NCBI GenBank assembly: GCA_905250125.1
Contig: CAJNOL010001002.1
Coordinates: 1 to 64,000 of the forward strand
DNA length: 64,000 nt
From: Rotaria sordida
Taxonomy: Eukaryota > Rotifera > Eurotatoria > Philodinida > Philodinidae
Direction: 5' to 3'
Made by a program: the position numbers and the translations under genes. Of this stretch, positions 11,984 through 25,804 are shown one piece after another (within the stretch, counting starts at the first letter, position 1; each line of letters opens with the position of its first letter). Under the pieces are notes generated by a model. That model made no database searches. It had not been told where the DNA came from and saw only the letters and a program-made list of their open reading frames with translations.

Positions 11984-13578
11984 CTCGACATAACTTACTT
12001 ATCATTCATTCATAGATCTAATCCAACTTATTTCTTAGCAATCATAACAACAGTATTTCTCTCTTTTGACATATAGATTCACTTGCGCAGCAATGCATCA
12101 CTAATGGATAGAGATAAAAAAGATCTTCAATAAGTATATTGAATAAGTTTGGTCTCGTTTTCTCGTCCTATCTCTTTCGCATAAAGTAGCCTATCGACAT
12201 TGTAACGTCATATACACATAGGTTTCTTTTGTTTGTGACTGTTTTGCCGAGTAATTGGTAATTTTTCTTATTCTTTTCATTTTACCGTCGTAATCAACGG
12301 GTTATACCCCTTAGAGAGTTAGTTCCGTTTTTATTCTTACGTTTTTTTATTTTTCTTCGAGTTTTTTTTTTTTCTATATTAGTCAATCAATATTGTAATT
12401 GAGAATGATCAATAGACTTAAATGTCTCATTCTATTGGTTTTTCTTTTTATGTACTAATAAGTACTAATACATTACGATGTCAAACTAAACGACTACGAC
12501 AATAAAAGTAACCCTATATATCTAGATATTAGATTAGCAAGACAAATGACAACTTGTGTTCATTTAGACTTGTGTATGTTTACGAGTAGTGACGGGAAAC
12601 TCATTTGACGAAAATACGATTTGTCTTGGTGAATACTGTCTTGTTTTTTGACAGTGCAGACGTCCTTCCTTCTCTCTATCTCCTGCTATTTCTCTCTTCT
12701 CATCAACTTCTACATAGTCTTCTTTATTAAAATGCTTCTATGCTTTCTACTCATTCCCACATACCACCGACGGCTATTCTCGAGAAAAAAAGACAGAAAC
12801 TGAGTAAGAATGAATGTATGTGTGTGTGAAAATGACGACGGCATCAATGATCAGTAAGAGAGACAGACATTATAGCTAAGTGAACAATTATATCGCAAGT
12901 CGTTTATTTTCTTCATTTTTTTCCTATTACTTTTTGTATATTTGGTGACGAGTTAATAGTTGCGGCATAGTATGTTTACAGATTTTCTTCACAGTATCGT
13001 CCCGCCCCTAACACTTCTCTCTCTCTCTCTCCCTCTCCCACACTCATTCTCTTCATTCGGATTGTTTAGTTCGCGATTGATTGATTGCATACTAACGTAT
13101 AGAAAGAAACCTACAAGCGAAAAGCGAACAGGAAAAGAAAAATGGAAGACTTCCATCGAACTAACGAGACACAAAGCGAATGAGTAAATTAGATAACACA
13201 ATACTATGAGATGTAAATCAACGAAGAGAGAGAAACATTCACACGTAGAAAAAGGAAAATATTCTCAACATTTCTACTTATTATGCACACGTCGTTATAT
13301 TTAGTTCTTATTGTATTTGATTCACTGTTTTATATTTGTTACATCCGAGCAAGCAGAAAATTCTCAAATGAGTTTAGTTAAATATGTTTCGATTCATTCA
13401 AGATTATCTATTCATGTTTTTTTTCTCATTTAGCTAATATTATTATTCAACTATAACTAAAATTGATGATGATGATGATGATTATGATTATTATTATGTT
13501 ATATTTTCTTCTTTTTTTTACTATTTTTAATTTTATTTTGTTTTGTTTTTATTATCTAGATGAGTTGAATTGCAATGA

Positions 13579-14763
13579 ATGGGCACCGAATCATTTCGAT
13601 TATTTTTTGTTCTTATTATTATATTATTTTATTCTGTACTTCCCAATTATTATAATCATCATCATGTAAATATTAATCGACAACGTATTATTCTCAATGG
13701 TTTATTTACACATTTACATTATCCATCAATACATTTTGCTCTTGAACAAGTCAATTCACAATTATTATCACAAATAAATCTTGAATTTTATCTCAATGAA
13801 ACTGAAGGATTTATTCATGTAGATTTATCAATATGATAAATATTCTTTTTCAAAATTTTATTTTTTGTTTTATTCTTTTTTTTTGTAGTGTGATGTTGGT
13901 AGTAGTGTAAAAACATTTTTTGATATGATTAATCAATCATCATCACCATTAAATATCTTATTTACGGATGCTTGTCAAAATGTACTTAATTATATAGCTG
14001 AAATAGCAACTTATTTTCATTTACCTGTTGTATGTATATTAATGAATTAAGATAGAATTATTTATTATTATTATTATTACTTTTTTATTATTATTTAGGT
14101 TTCATTTACTGATAGTGATCTTTCATTATCAGCTAAAGATCGTTATTCATATTTTTATCATATTGTACCATCAGATCATGCTCATAATTTAGTTCGTAAA
14201 CAACTCTTACAATATTTTAATTGGACACGATTTGGTTTAATTTATCAACATGGTTCAAAATATACATTAGTAAGTGTTTAAACAGAAATAGAAAATGTCA
14301 TTTGTTATATTAAAATTATTTCGAATCAACTTATGATTCTTTTTTTTTTTTTGAAGATTCTTTGACATTATATTCCATGTAAAAATAGTCATAACAAAGC
14401 CTATTGTGTCTTTTTGATATAATAATGTTGAGAAGCATTTCCTCCTTCTATATATGTATATATATATATATAGACAATATGAGAGTAATTTGATTGATAT
14501 CTTTACAATTTTTTGATTAATAGTTTATTTTGTCGGAAATTCAGACAATAAAACTAGAGGAAATTATTATAAAGTTAATAAGATAGAAGAAAATCTTTCC
14601 TTTTTTTTATTCTAAGATGGTGACGTTAATATAAGATATATATTTTATTTCGACGTATTGTTATTAATTTTTCTCATAATATAATAAGATTATATTTAAT
14701 TGGTTAGAGTCGTTGATGCTTTGCAACAAAGAACATTTTCTAAGTGGAACTATATGTAAATGA

Positions 14764-14794
<31 letters not shown>

Positions 14795-17700
14795 CGCATC
14801 TATGTAATTTTACTTGAAAGAACGTCATATGTTGCTTTGAGTAGGCAGCTCAAAATTGATTAGAAAAAAAATGGATGAGCTCGCTTTTTGCATGCCTCAA
14901 TAGCATTTTACTATATTGAATAATGGTTTTCATACAAGGTCATGCTTCTAAAGTATTATTTTATTTCATTAGATATTTGTTCTACTAGATGAAAAAAACA
15001 AAAAAAGTAATCGAAATATTCTTTAATATCATTCAAAACATATGTCTCATAGATGTCATTTTGTAAAAAGAAAAAATGAGTTATTATAATAGTTTACTTT
15101 CAAAAAATAATTTATCCGTCAGTACAAGTTTCTAAAGAATAGAAGTAATCAGACAAATAAGATTATAAGAAGACAAGATTAGTTCTTTTAATAAAAAGCT
15201 TAAGATAAAAGTTAAAAATAGGAAAAAAATGATTAGGTTTGTATTTCGATGAAATTTACTCATGCTTATCATAATAAAATGTCAAATAAATAATCAAATG
15301 ATCAAATATTTACACAGAAATGGTTTTGATTCGAATTGACAGTTACCAATTCACCTTCATTAAAAAATAGTTTGATATAAAAATAACTCTTATGATAAAC
15401 AATTCGATCTCGGTTGCCTACGAAAGTAGATAGAAAAGTTCATACAATTAGCCTATTACTATTCTCTCTATTGTATCTTAATTATGTTCACGATAAACAA
15501 GTGTCCTATAACAAGATCGGGTGCTCGAGGGACGACAAAAAAAATGTTGTTTCGGGCCCCGTGTATAATCAAATACTCGGACTCGACCCGGAAATTAATG
15601 AACTGTCGACGTTTAAAAATATTTTTACTTTTTCAAATTACTAATTTCTATAAAAATCGATTCAATCATTATTGAATATTTTATTGTACTTGAAAATAGA
15701 ACACAAAATTGAAAAAAAAAAACAATATTGTTTTACTAAAAGAATTTGATTAATAAAAATGTAGACATGTAAAACATTCATGTATCTATTCATAATTATA
15801 ACATTTGGCATCAACACATTGCGGTTCTTTCCAGTATTATCAGAAATAAGAGACTATATATATATTTAATGAAATTGATCGAATTTTAGAAGCAGAAAGA
15901 CATCAATTGAATTACTGTTTTTGTGAAATTTGAGATGACCTCTTTTCTGTTTTGTTTCGGTCAATGGAAGAAACGAAGTACAATATTTTTTCATACAAAA
16001 AATAAAATTTTGACAATCATACTATAATTGTAAAAGTATCTTGTTAGATGTTGACTAACTCTGGGCGGATACCGAGTACGAAGGCGTCATATCCGTGCAA
16101 GATACTATGATAGACTAACAATTTATTAAAAAATGTTTTAATATATCTGATTTTGTTTATTTTTATTTTTATTTTTTTAGGTAGCAAATGATTTATCAAA
16201 TTTAACTGCCATGGATAAAAAACAATTTGAAGTAAATTTAACACGTGGTCTTACTTATCGTCATGGATTAGAATGGGATGCTGATAATAGAAAATATATG
16301 CAAACATTATTAAAAGATTTTAAAGTAAATATATTGTTCATTAAATTCTTCAAGAAAAAACCGAAAAAAAAAACTTATTTATTTTTTCAAAGGCTCGAGA
16401 TGTACGGATAATCATTGCAAATTTTAATCAAACAATTGCTACTCATATGTTTTGTCAGGTATATATGATGAAATTTAACAAAAAAAATTTCTTATTTATT
16501 TTCAAAAGATAGGCAGCTCGTGAACAAGTTTATGGTTCTCGTTATCAATGGATTATTCTTGGTTATCCATCACTATCAACTTGGTGGAATGAACCAACTG
16601 ATTGTTCAATGCAAGAAATAATTCGTGCAATTAATGGTACATTACAAACACGTGTACCACGTTTATCCATTGATAATAATGAAGTATTTTCAAAAAAAAA
16701 ATAAAAATAAAAGAATTTTTTTTGTTGTTTTTTTGAATTATTTTTTTAGAATCGATCAGAATATATTACGGAATATATGAAACAATTTTCTAAATTAGAA
16801 AAAGATTATTTTGATGCTTATGCATATGATACAATATGGAGTTTAGCATATCTTTATCAATCACATTTATTAAGTGATCAATCGGTTACTGGTGTATTTA
16901 AAAATGTGCTTGAAAATATTGATTTTATTGGTGCTACTGTAAGTGAATTAGATAAGTAAAAAAAAAAAAAGAATATTTATTAATATTGTTAAATTTTCAG
17001 GGAAGAGTCAGGTATTTAAATGGTGGACGAATCGGTGAAGTACTTGTTGAACAATTTGTTGGTAAGAAAAAAAAATTTTATTTTTAAATGAAATTTCAAC
17101 ATTAAAATTTAGCTTGTCGAATGATGAAAGATAATACATGTACAATTCCATGTTATGAAGAGGAAGAAAATTGTCATTTAACTGTTGTGAAAATTTTTCT
17201 TGCCAAATATTTAGAATCAAAACATGATTCACCAATTTTATATAAACTTAATCCAATTATGTGGCATGGTTTGTTTTTATTTTATTAGAAAATATGCTTT
17301 CTCTTTATAAAACGAGTGTTGAAGTAGAGGAATAAAAATTTTGATCTTTCATCGACTTTGTTAGCCGTAATCAAGGCAAGGTGATAGACGTTAGTCAGAC
17401 CCCATCACAGACATTACTATGAGATCGTCAAAAACCGTGACAGACGTTGTTGATATACAATCACAGACTTATGTAATAGAATGCAATAGGTTCCGAAATC
17501 TGTTCAGACTTTATTTTTAGACCTTTCGTAGATTGACTCATAACTTCTACAATATGAGTGTAACGAAAATTTCGGAAGGAAGACAAAATTCTGATTTCAA
17601 ACCAATATTTTATAGCTTCTGCTGTTTATCTTAACCGATCCAAAAATGAAGAAATATTTTGTCTCAAAACGTTAGAAAGTGAAGAAATGTATTCTAAAAT

Positions 17701-20700
17701 AGATAGACTAGAACAATCTCCTATTAATTAGCAAGAGTAGTTACATTTTAATTCTGTTGAGATTGTGCTAACAGGTTTCTTGTTTTTTTCTGTCAAGGAA
17801 ATGGTCCACCAAGAGATCGAACAAATCAAACAATTCAATTCGAACATATTTATTTATCTGTATTTATATCAATATCAATATTTAGTGGAATTGGATTGTT
17901 TATATCATGTACTTTTCTTGCTTTTAATATTCATTTTCGATCACATAGGTAAGAGAAAAAGAAAATAAAGGATAGTTAAATTTTTTAAAAATTTTATTTC
18001 ATTTAGATATATTCGTATGTCAAGTCCAACATTAAATAATCTTATTTTAGGTGGTTGTATGTTAGCTTATATCAGTATGATTTTAATGGGTATAAATTCA
18101 TCTTTATTTCCAAAAAGATCATTTGTTGAAATAATTATGAATATTATTTGTCCGGTTAGTTAAATAATTAACTAGAGAAGATAAAGAGTTTTTTCTTTTT
18201 TGTAAAGATTCGAATGTGGATATTATGTATTAGTTTTACATTGGCATTTGGATCGATGTTTAGTAAAACTTGGCGTGTACATTCAATATTTACCAATATT
18301 AATATTACGAAAAAAGTAAAGAAACAAGATATTTAAATTCAAAGAAAATTTCTTAGAAAAAAAAAATTTTATATTAGGGTATTCATGATTCTCGTTTACT
18401 TGCAATAGTTGGTCTTTTGTTATTTATTGATTTAATTTTTTTAATTGCTTGGCAAATATTTGATCCAATACGTCGAACACTTGTTTATACTGCGCCACAT
18501 CGATTAAAAGTATTATTTATTATTATCTAAATGAAGAAGACAACAAATTCTTTTTTTTGTTTTTCTTCTCTTGAAGGACAATCCAGATATAGAAATAATT
18601 CCATATCGTGAAGAATGTAAAAGTAAAAATATGACCTTATGGATTGTTGTTTTAATTTTATATAAGGGTTTATTAATGGTAAAAAAAAAACGAACGAATC
18701 TTTCATCATAAATCTTTTTATTTTCTAATGAATAAAATTTCTTAGTTTTATGGTTCATTTCTATCATGGAAAACTCGTCATGTAACAATGCCAGCATTAA
18801 ATGATTCACGTTATATTGGTTTAAGTGTATATATTGTATTTATTTGTTGTACACTTGGCTCATTAGTTGTATTTATACCATCTGAACAAATGCAACTTTC
18901 ATATTTTCTTAGATCTTTTTTTATTGTTATTTGTACAACAGCTACTGTTTGTTTAGTATTTGTACCAAAAGTAAATTTTTAAGATTTAATTTAACAAAAA
19001 CAAAAAAGAAGAAATTATTTTATGATTTAGATTATTGAAGTATATCGTGATCCACATTCAAAAAAAAGACAACCAAAAGTTACAAATCGTTTACATGGAA
19101 ATTATTCTCGTCCCACTATGTTAACAATACAACATTTAAGTACCGCTTTAGCTGATAATGAAGGTTTAAAATTAGTTTTATCTATGGTAAAAAAAGTTTT
19201 TTTTTGAAAAAAAAAACAAAAATAACGAGATATCGAAAAGTATTTTGACAAAAATGTTTGTTCGTTTTTTTTTTCAATCTCTTAAAGAAGCCTACAGAAA
19301 TTTGAAAATATTAGATTAGTATCAGAATCAAATTTATTCAAAATAAAAGCAAAAATTATTTCAAATGCAGCAAATGAATGAATAAACATTTCTCTATTCA
19401 ACGATATACTAATGATTAATTTGTTCCAGATCATTTGTCAACAGTGAGAATTTTAGTAAGATATATCGTGTCAATTTAGGTAATTTTCTATGAAAAACAG
19501 ATTTACAAAGTAAGCTTGGTTATTCCTGAATGATTGTTCTAACACTCTTGATTCTTATATTACTTTGTAGAGAACACTGTCGTCTTTTATTCGATGCAAA
19601 AAAAAAGAATTGATAATGTAACCACACAAGGATCGGCCCTCCTCTCCTGTGATCATGATAACTTCGCGATACTCCTGAATACAATGTTTACAAGAAATGA
19701 GACTATTGCTGTAAAAAACGTCAATTTTCTCTGTTCAAACTTAAATTTTATGCCTCTAAAATGTTGACTCATAACTTCTAAACCAAAAGTCTTAGAGAAA
19801 TACTGTAAACAATACAAAATCAATGTTTTTAAATTTCTGATAACTCCTTTAAGAGACTGAAAAATGAACGAACGTTCTATCAAATTATTTTTCAATAATC
19901 TATTATTAGAACTTTTCTTTTTCTATTTTTGTTTTTATGTAAATAGCAAGAAGAAACTTTAAATCGATTATCGGATCAAATAAATAATTCACAAACTGGA
20001 AATAATAGCATTTGCGGTAAGATATACTTTGATTGAATGATAGTTGATTTCATTATCTTACAGATCTTTTAAATTATTTCGATCATTGTAGAATCCATAA
20101 TATTTCTTGCCTAATAGTATTCTAATAAAAGCTATAAACGGATGGGGCTTCCTGTTGATATTTGACTAAGCTATCATATCAATAGAAACCTAAAACTTTT
20201 TATTAGAATATTATTAGGCAAAAAAAAAATCATTGAAATCGGAAGGAGACAGTTGAAGAGGTTCACTCGTTAGCTAAACTTTATTCATAGTGAAATCAAA
20301 CTCTCATGATTTTTAGAAGATTCTTTCAATAAATTTGTTCGTTATTATCTTTTTTTTTTGTTTTTTGTTTTAGAGTCTGAACCATTCGAATTCGAACGTC
20401 TTATTGTATGTGATGATGAAGTTGAAGATGACGAAGTTGATGATGATGAGGAAGATCCTACAATCGAAGATGAAAGTAGTGTACATTTTATTTCAAACGA
20501 TAAGTAAGTTTATTTAAAATGACTTAAATATATTCATTAAATTTTATAATTTCAGTATTTTACAACCAGGACGTGTTGCACGTGCTGTTAGTTTATGTTT
20601 ATTCAATAAAGTTCAAACAGGACAATTACAGTGGCCAGAATCACCTATTCCTACTCGTTATTCAATTCCAACAAATGATAATCATTATCGTGCATCAAAT

Positions 20701-20898
20701 GTAGCTTCAAATAATCTATTCCGACAAGCATGTCAAAATTCAATGAATATTAATAAAAATATGCAAAAATTAAAAGTTGAAGATAATAGATCATCACCAA
20801 ATAAAATTGAACATTCATATGATAGTTTAGTTTTACTCGATGAAGATCGTTTAGATGAAATGATTGAAACTGATCTTGTATCATCATCAAATGGCTAG
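13579..20898 (+). CDS. GABBR2: metabotropic GABA-B receptor, subunit 2-like
   Basis: Nineteen exons join in frame to 967 residues: 13579-13818, 13889-14029, 14099-14269, 16181-16324, 16393-16458, 16513-16683, 16750-16938, 17001-17061, 17113-17268, 17798-17948, 18007-18154, 18208-18315, 18378-18509, 18577-18678, 18746-18970, 19031-19186, 19947-20016, 20374-20503, 20556-20898. Order: signal peptide (MGTESFRLFFVLIIILFYSV), bilobed ligand-binding domain (SLSAKDRYSYFYHIVPSD, IIIANFN), a Cys-containing linker, seven membrane segments, cytoplasmic tail. Landmarks MSSPTLNNLILGG, FGSMFSKTWRVHSIF, MPALNDSRYIGLSVY and TVCLVFVPK match subunit 2 better than subunit 1. GABA-B receptors are class C GPCRs working as B1/B2 dimers, with B2 coupling to Gi/o. 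The tail holds a strongly acidic stretch (VEDDEVDDDEEDPTIEDE) and only a weak coiled coil. Start chosen at the ATG giving the signal peptide. Confidence 0.93.
14270..16180 (+). other. long intron 3 of the GABA-B receptor gene
   Basis: 1.9 kb intron in a gene whose other introns are mostly under 100 bp. It contains TA runs (14451-14473, 14769-14793) and a less AT-rich patch at 15405-15600 with a 76-codon plus-strand frame of no known family. No clear inverted repeat was found, so the cause of its length is unknown. Confidence 0.6.
19259..19882. repeat. foldback element FB3 in GABA-B receptor intron 16
   Basis: tttcaatctcttaaagaagc with following cagaaatttgaaaa (19270-19310) pairs with the complement of 19835-19875. 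The inner arms are poorly conserved, so this is an old copy. It fills most of the intron 19187-19946. Confidence 0.6.
20109..20220. repeat. short foldback FB4 in GABA-B receptor intron 17
   Basis: tgcctaatagtattctaata at 20109 pairs with tattagaatattattaggca ending at 20220. The arms are about 26 bp with one mismatch, and the weaker inner part also shows some complementarity. Confidence 0.8.
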
Positions 20899-22319
20899 AT
20901 AGGTTTATTATTATTATTTGTTTTGTAATTCTAAAATATTATATTTAATAAATATTATTATTTTTCTCTTTTGTTTCATAATTGATTTTTTTAAAGAAAA
21001 AAAAAAACAAGACTCGAAATAATTTTATTTTGTAATTAGATATTCAAGTTTTGTATCGAAAAACATAACAAGAAAAATCAAATGCAATTTTCTGAATGAC
21101 TTAACCTTGATCAAATTGTACGATCTTCCCTTGTATCAATAATTTCATTTTATTTGAATCGATTACAATAATTTACTAATTGTATTATTCTAATTATTTT
21201 TGTAAGAAAACAAACTTCAAAAATTCGAAGAATATTCTTCAATAAAACTATCATTTAAGTTGTTATGAAAAAAAACTACTCGTAATATACCAAAAAATAA
21301 CTGCTAGTGAATAATGCAATTCTTTTGGTGGATTTTTTTCGAAAGTTTTATTAGAATTTTAATTGACTATCGGATAGGGCATGTCATTTATATGAGTGAG
21401 TAAAGATACGGATTCAAACTCCTATAGAGATACATTATGTAATGTATAATCTTCAACATAGATCTGTTCTAATTGAATTCTAATATGATTATTTATCTTT
21501 CAGATTGGCGAAGCTTCATTTGAATAGTTTCTAATCGATAAACGTTAATAGCTCATGAGAGAATCTCTTTACATGTACTGAGTTTATTTTGAATTGAGAC
21601 TATGGTAATTCAATGAGTACTACCGAACGATAAAATAGTCTAGAATGATTTAGGTTTCAAGAAGTCCGTTCTTACAAAATCGAGTTTTTACTGAATTCTA
21701 TAGTTCCCTTCAGTTCATTTTATAAGTTTCAGTTTTTCTTGTTAGTTTCGTCATGAGATAGGAATGTTGAAAATTCTATTGTGTAAGTCTCATTGAGAAT
21801 ATCATTTGTGCGATGTTTCAAGTCGAAAACTGAAAGTCCACCTTCAAGATGATCTGAAGAGGACTACAGGACTTCTCGACAAAAAATTCTGTAAAGAATC
21901 TATTTCTCAGAAATCTTATGAGTAAAAGACACTAGATAAGCATAGATAATCAGCATTAAATGGGACTGTCTACTGTGCCCAATTCTTCTTATAGACACCT
22001 TACTAACGTCCTTCTTCTTCATAGTTTGTGGCAAACTTAACCATAAAACTAAAGCCTTTCGAGAGATTATTATGAAAAAAAGATTGAATTTAAGATTGAT
22101 TTCTCTTTTCAAAGTCTTTGTAACATATTACGAATAATATCTTTCATCATAGATATATTAGTACATATGAATATAATCGAACTTCTTCTATATAATAATA
22201 GTTATTCATACTTAGATATAAATATATCTCACTTTAATATTTAAATTACAAAATGAAAGGATGTTGAAAAGTATCATTCATTTATATTACAACATAATAA
22301 AAAAAAAATTGTTTATCGA
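20899..22319. other. intergenic between convergent genes
   Basis: 3' flanks of the GABA-B receptor and fucosyltransferase genes. An aataaa-like signal lies at 20948-20953. Nothing else coding was seen. Confidence 0.5.
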
Positions 22320-23771
22320 TCATATATAATTACAGTTATCAGTATAAAATTTCTCAATATTGTCATAATAAGTCATTTCACCTTTCCGTATATTAATCAA
22401 TCGCTGACATAATTCGCACATACGTACACGTTCTAATGCTTTACTATCAATAATAATTTCATAATTTTTTCTCCATTCATGATACATTGAAAATAAAGTT
22501 ATATTCGTATGAATTTCTTCTAAATGCATTGCAAGTTTATTCATATCTTCATCAAAATCATCAATATGTATAAATGAATTCTTTGGTGCTAAACGATTAT
22601 AATCACTTCTTTCAGGTCCATAAACAATCGGTATAAGACCATAATAAAATGCTTTATAAAATTTTTCAGTTATATAATCTTGACATGTATTTGATTCAAA
22701 ACTTAAATAAAATTTAAACGTAGACATATAATCATGTTCACATTGACTAAATGAACTACATAAATGCAATGGATAATTATCAACACAACGACCATAACCT
22801 TCAATTAATAATTTTGATGAATATTTTAAATTATGAAATAATTCTAAACGTTTTTTTGCATTACAATTTGAAACAAACCATAATGCACCATTTATTCGAT
22901 TCGAAAATTCTTTTCTCATCCATTGTTGATATTCATTATTCGATAGAAGTTTATCGCGTTGACTAAATAAACCATATGTAGCGATAGATACTTCACTATT
23001 TAATTTATAACTTATCGTCCAATTAAAATGATAAGAATTAAATAGACCATAATTAATTATCGAAGGAGGTTCATCTGACCATAAAATCCAAACAGAATTA
23101 GGTTTTGTTTCGGAACGACTTGGCATCGATGTTCGATATAATGGAATATCATAAGCATGAAATATCAATGCATCAGCTTCACGAAATCTTTTATGATCAC
23201 ATGACCATAAACAGCGATGTTTTGATGGACAAGATTTACCAAAAATACGTTGAATAGAAAATGAACAAAATTTTTTGTCACGAAAAATTGTAGTATAAAG
23301 AACAATGAGAATATTAGAAGTAATTTGTCGTTCGTTACTTCCATGTCGAATAACTTTAACATTATTTAATAATGTTTCATTTTGAAAAATCTAAATAAAA
23401 ATATTTCTTAATCAATTGACAAAGATTTTTTTATGATTGACAGATGTGTATTAAATCTTTAAAAGAACTTTCTATTTCTTTGTTTTAGTATATAATCATA
23501 AACTAAGACGACATACTTGTTCTTTAATTTCTAATATTTCTTTGATATTTTTCCATTGAACATCTTGATTAATTGAACTTCTACTATATTGAGCCGAAAA
23601 TGGATTGGGCACAATAATAATTAGGAATAATATGCAAATAAATACTATGACAAACCATATAGGCGACAGATGCCGCAAATGAAAATATTGTCGACGCCAC
23701 CAAATTCGCATGGGCATTTTATGAAATGAAGAATCTATAAAAGTGTATTGTTGGATAGATGTCAAATACAA
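22320..23771 (-). CDS. alpha-1,3-fucosyltransferase (GT10 family)
   Basis: Two exons, 23771-23517 and 23390-22320, join in frame to 441 residues. It is a type II membrane protein: a short cytoplasmic N-terminus, a signal anchor (about residues 35-55, WFVIVFICILFLIIIV), a stem, then the catalytic domain. GT10 landmarks are WILWSDEPP, LWFVSNCNAKKRLE, GYGRC, FKFYLSFESNTCQDYITEKF and PIVYGPERSDY; the EGYGRC and FYLSFE...DYITEK blocks form the GDP-fucose-binding region. The enzyme should add fucose from GDP-fucose to glycans in the Golgi. The acceptor (chitobiose core or Lewis-type) cannot be told from sequence. Start may instead be the internal MPMRIWW, 19 codons in. Length is typical for the family. 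Confidence 0.92.
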
Positions 23772-24355
23772 ATGTCTTTTCTTTTCTAAATATCTCGTTT
23801 CTTCTAGTTAGGTTTATTCGGTTCAGTACGTATTAAATTGTTCCGATTGTAATCGAATATTGTTGAACAGTATCATGTTCTATATTCAATAAAATATACA
23901 TCTTTTTATTTAGAAGATTTTCAATCTTTCAAACAAGAAAATAAATGATCGGTAGAATGTGTACATATTCCTTCGGCAAATATACTATTACCCATGTAGC
24001 CAATTTTTTGAAAATAATTAGACATAATCAACATTATTGTACACTGTAATGCATAAATAATGGATATAATTATGTGAGCATGCAACTAATTTCTTGAATT
24101 TTCATGTTCTATTGGTCAAATAATATTCTATAATCCATGGATGTTTCAATGCATCATGGGTTATTGGACAATTGGTTGATCTCGATACATTCGTTTTTTT
24201 ATGAAATAAATACATTAAGAGTATTCACCGTGTTTTTTTTTCGCCATTTCTAGTTCTCGAAGAGAGTATAACGGATGTCCATGAGTTTTTAATCATAGAT
24301 CGAGCATTTAAAATAAGAAGACATGTGTTCAAGGAAAAAAATTTTAAACAAGGTT
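23772..24355. other. intergenic, nothing recognised
   Basis: 5' flank of the fucosyltransferase gene and AT-rich spacer. Confidence 0.4.
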
Positions 24356-24359
24356 TTCG

Positions 24360-24750
24360 CAGGTTTTTAAGGAAAGTTCTGGTTTTTCATAGAACCATGT
24401 CGGAGCCGCTCACGACCTGCCTCAAACTTTGTTCGATCGGGCTGAAATCTTAACAACAGATACTTGAAAGCATTATCAAGAAATGAAATCGGTCGTTTTC
24501 GTTTTTAATTTTTCTATCCAGATTGACAGAGTTCTGAACACCAACATCTCAGTTTTAGATTCGAATCTTTACGTATTTCTCTCATAAAACAAAAATAAAG
24601 TCATATTTTTGAAAACATTTTAAACTACCTATGAGATATAGCCTAAAATGTTTCCAAAGCAATTTTTAGCCAGATTGAACAAAGTCAGACGAGAGCTGTA
24701 AGTGGGTTTGACGTGGCTCTATGTAAAAACTAAAGTTTTCCGAGAAAGCC
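24360..24750. repeat. foldback element FB5
   Basis: The left arm 24370-24455 (ggaaagttctggttttt, tagaaccatgtc, ctttgttcgatcgggct) pairs with the complement of 24665-24745 (cagattgaacaaagtc, gacgtggctctatgtaaaaact). Identity looks near 70%, with the centre at about 24560. Several arm segments are less AT-rich than the surroundings. Confidence 0.72.
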
Positions 24751-25804
24751 GTGCTATTTCAGATACTTTATCTATGAAAAAAATTTTATGTGGATCAGTT
24801 GTATCCTCTTCGCGAGCCAGAATGACCAAAAGGATGAGATACCCTTAACATTCATGAGAAGTCAAAGAGTTTTCATGCATATAATACATTAAAAACCTAA
24901 CAGATTATACGACATTATTTGACAAATAATCTATGAAAATTCGAGGAATAAGTTATATTTACATGTAATTACATTCATTTCTATATTGTACGTTTGTTCA
25001 AACTACTCGGTTGATAGTCGGTATACTGACGATTTTCATCCAATTTGAACCACATGGGTTATATTTATGTATTATAATATATGATACTATTCATTTATTT
25101 ATAATTATCGCCTACATGAGTATTCACTGGATAATTGACACACTTCTTATCTTCTTCATTCAAGAGCAAAAGATAATCTCGACTACTACAAAATTTAAAT
25201 AACGTGTTTCATATACGATAAACCAACTCACATATATAAGAAGACAAATGAATAGTTCGATACAAGAAACATCTTATAAGTGACCAATAAAAAGACAAAA
25301 TCATCTAAATAGTATCCTAACATAAGAAAAAATAAAGTTTACAGAAGAAAGAATTGATTCATAAAATGTAGGAACGGAAAAAGAAGTAGGAATATGGATG
25401 AATATTAAGAGAAGTATAAAAAAGAAGGAAAAAACAACTACTATTTCACAAATATACCTTGAGTCTCATATAATTAACTTTATCATTTACGACATAAAAA
25501 ATGTAAATTTTACAGATCGAATCGTTATTACTATGAATTTCAGACTTACCTCTATGATCTGTTGAGGATCTGGGCGCTACACTTACATCCTCATGAATTT
25601 TCTTCTCGAATAAAAATTTATCAAAATTTTATTTATTCAAAAGCAATTATATTTAAAAATAATATTTGAAACAGTTTAACAATATGTATATATATAGTGG
25701 AAAAAGTTACAATATATTTTGTAGAAACTGATTACTTAATATGTCTCTGACGTCAACAGCATCTATTATTTGAACATAGTAAACAGGTGTCTCCTATAGT
25801 AGTA

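Larger units (their letters stand above)
9675..13578. other. intergenic region between CWH43 and GABA-B receptor
   Basis: The two genes are divergent, so both promoters lie here. I see no supported coding exon. It holds (TA)n at 11771-11801, (AAG)n at 11944-11983, CT-rich DNA at 13014-13045 and a (GAT)n run at 13464-13482. A less AT-rich stretch at 10010-10205 carries a 74-codon minus frame with no known domain. Positions 12540-13250 are also less AT-rich and may be promoter or 5' leader, which is a guess. Confidence 0.45.
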
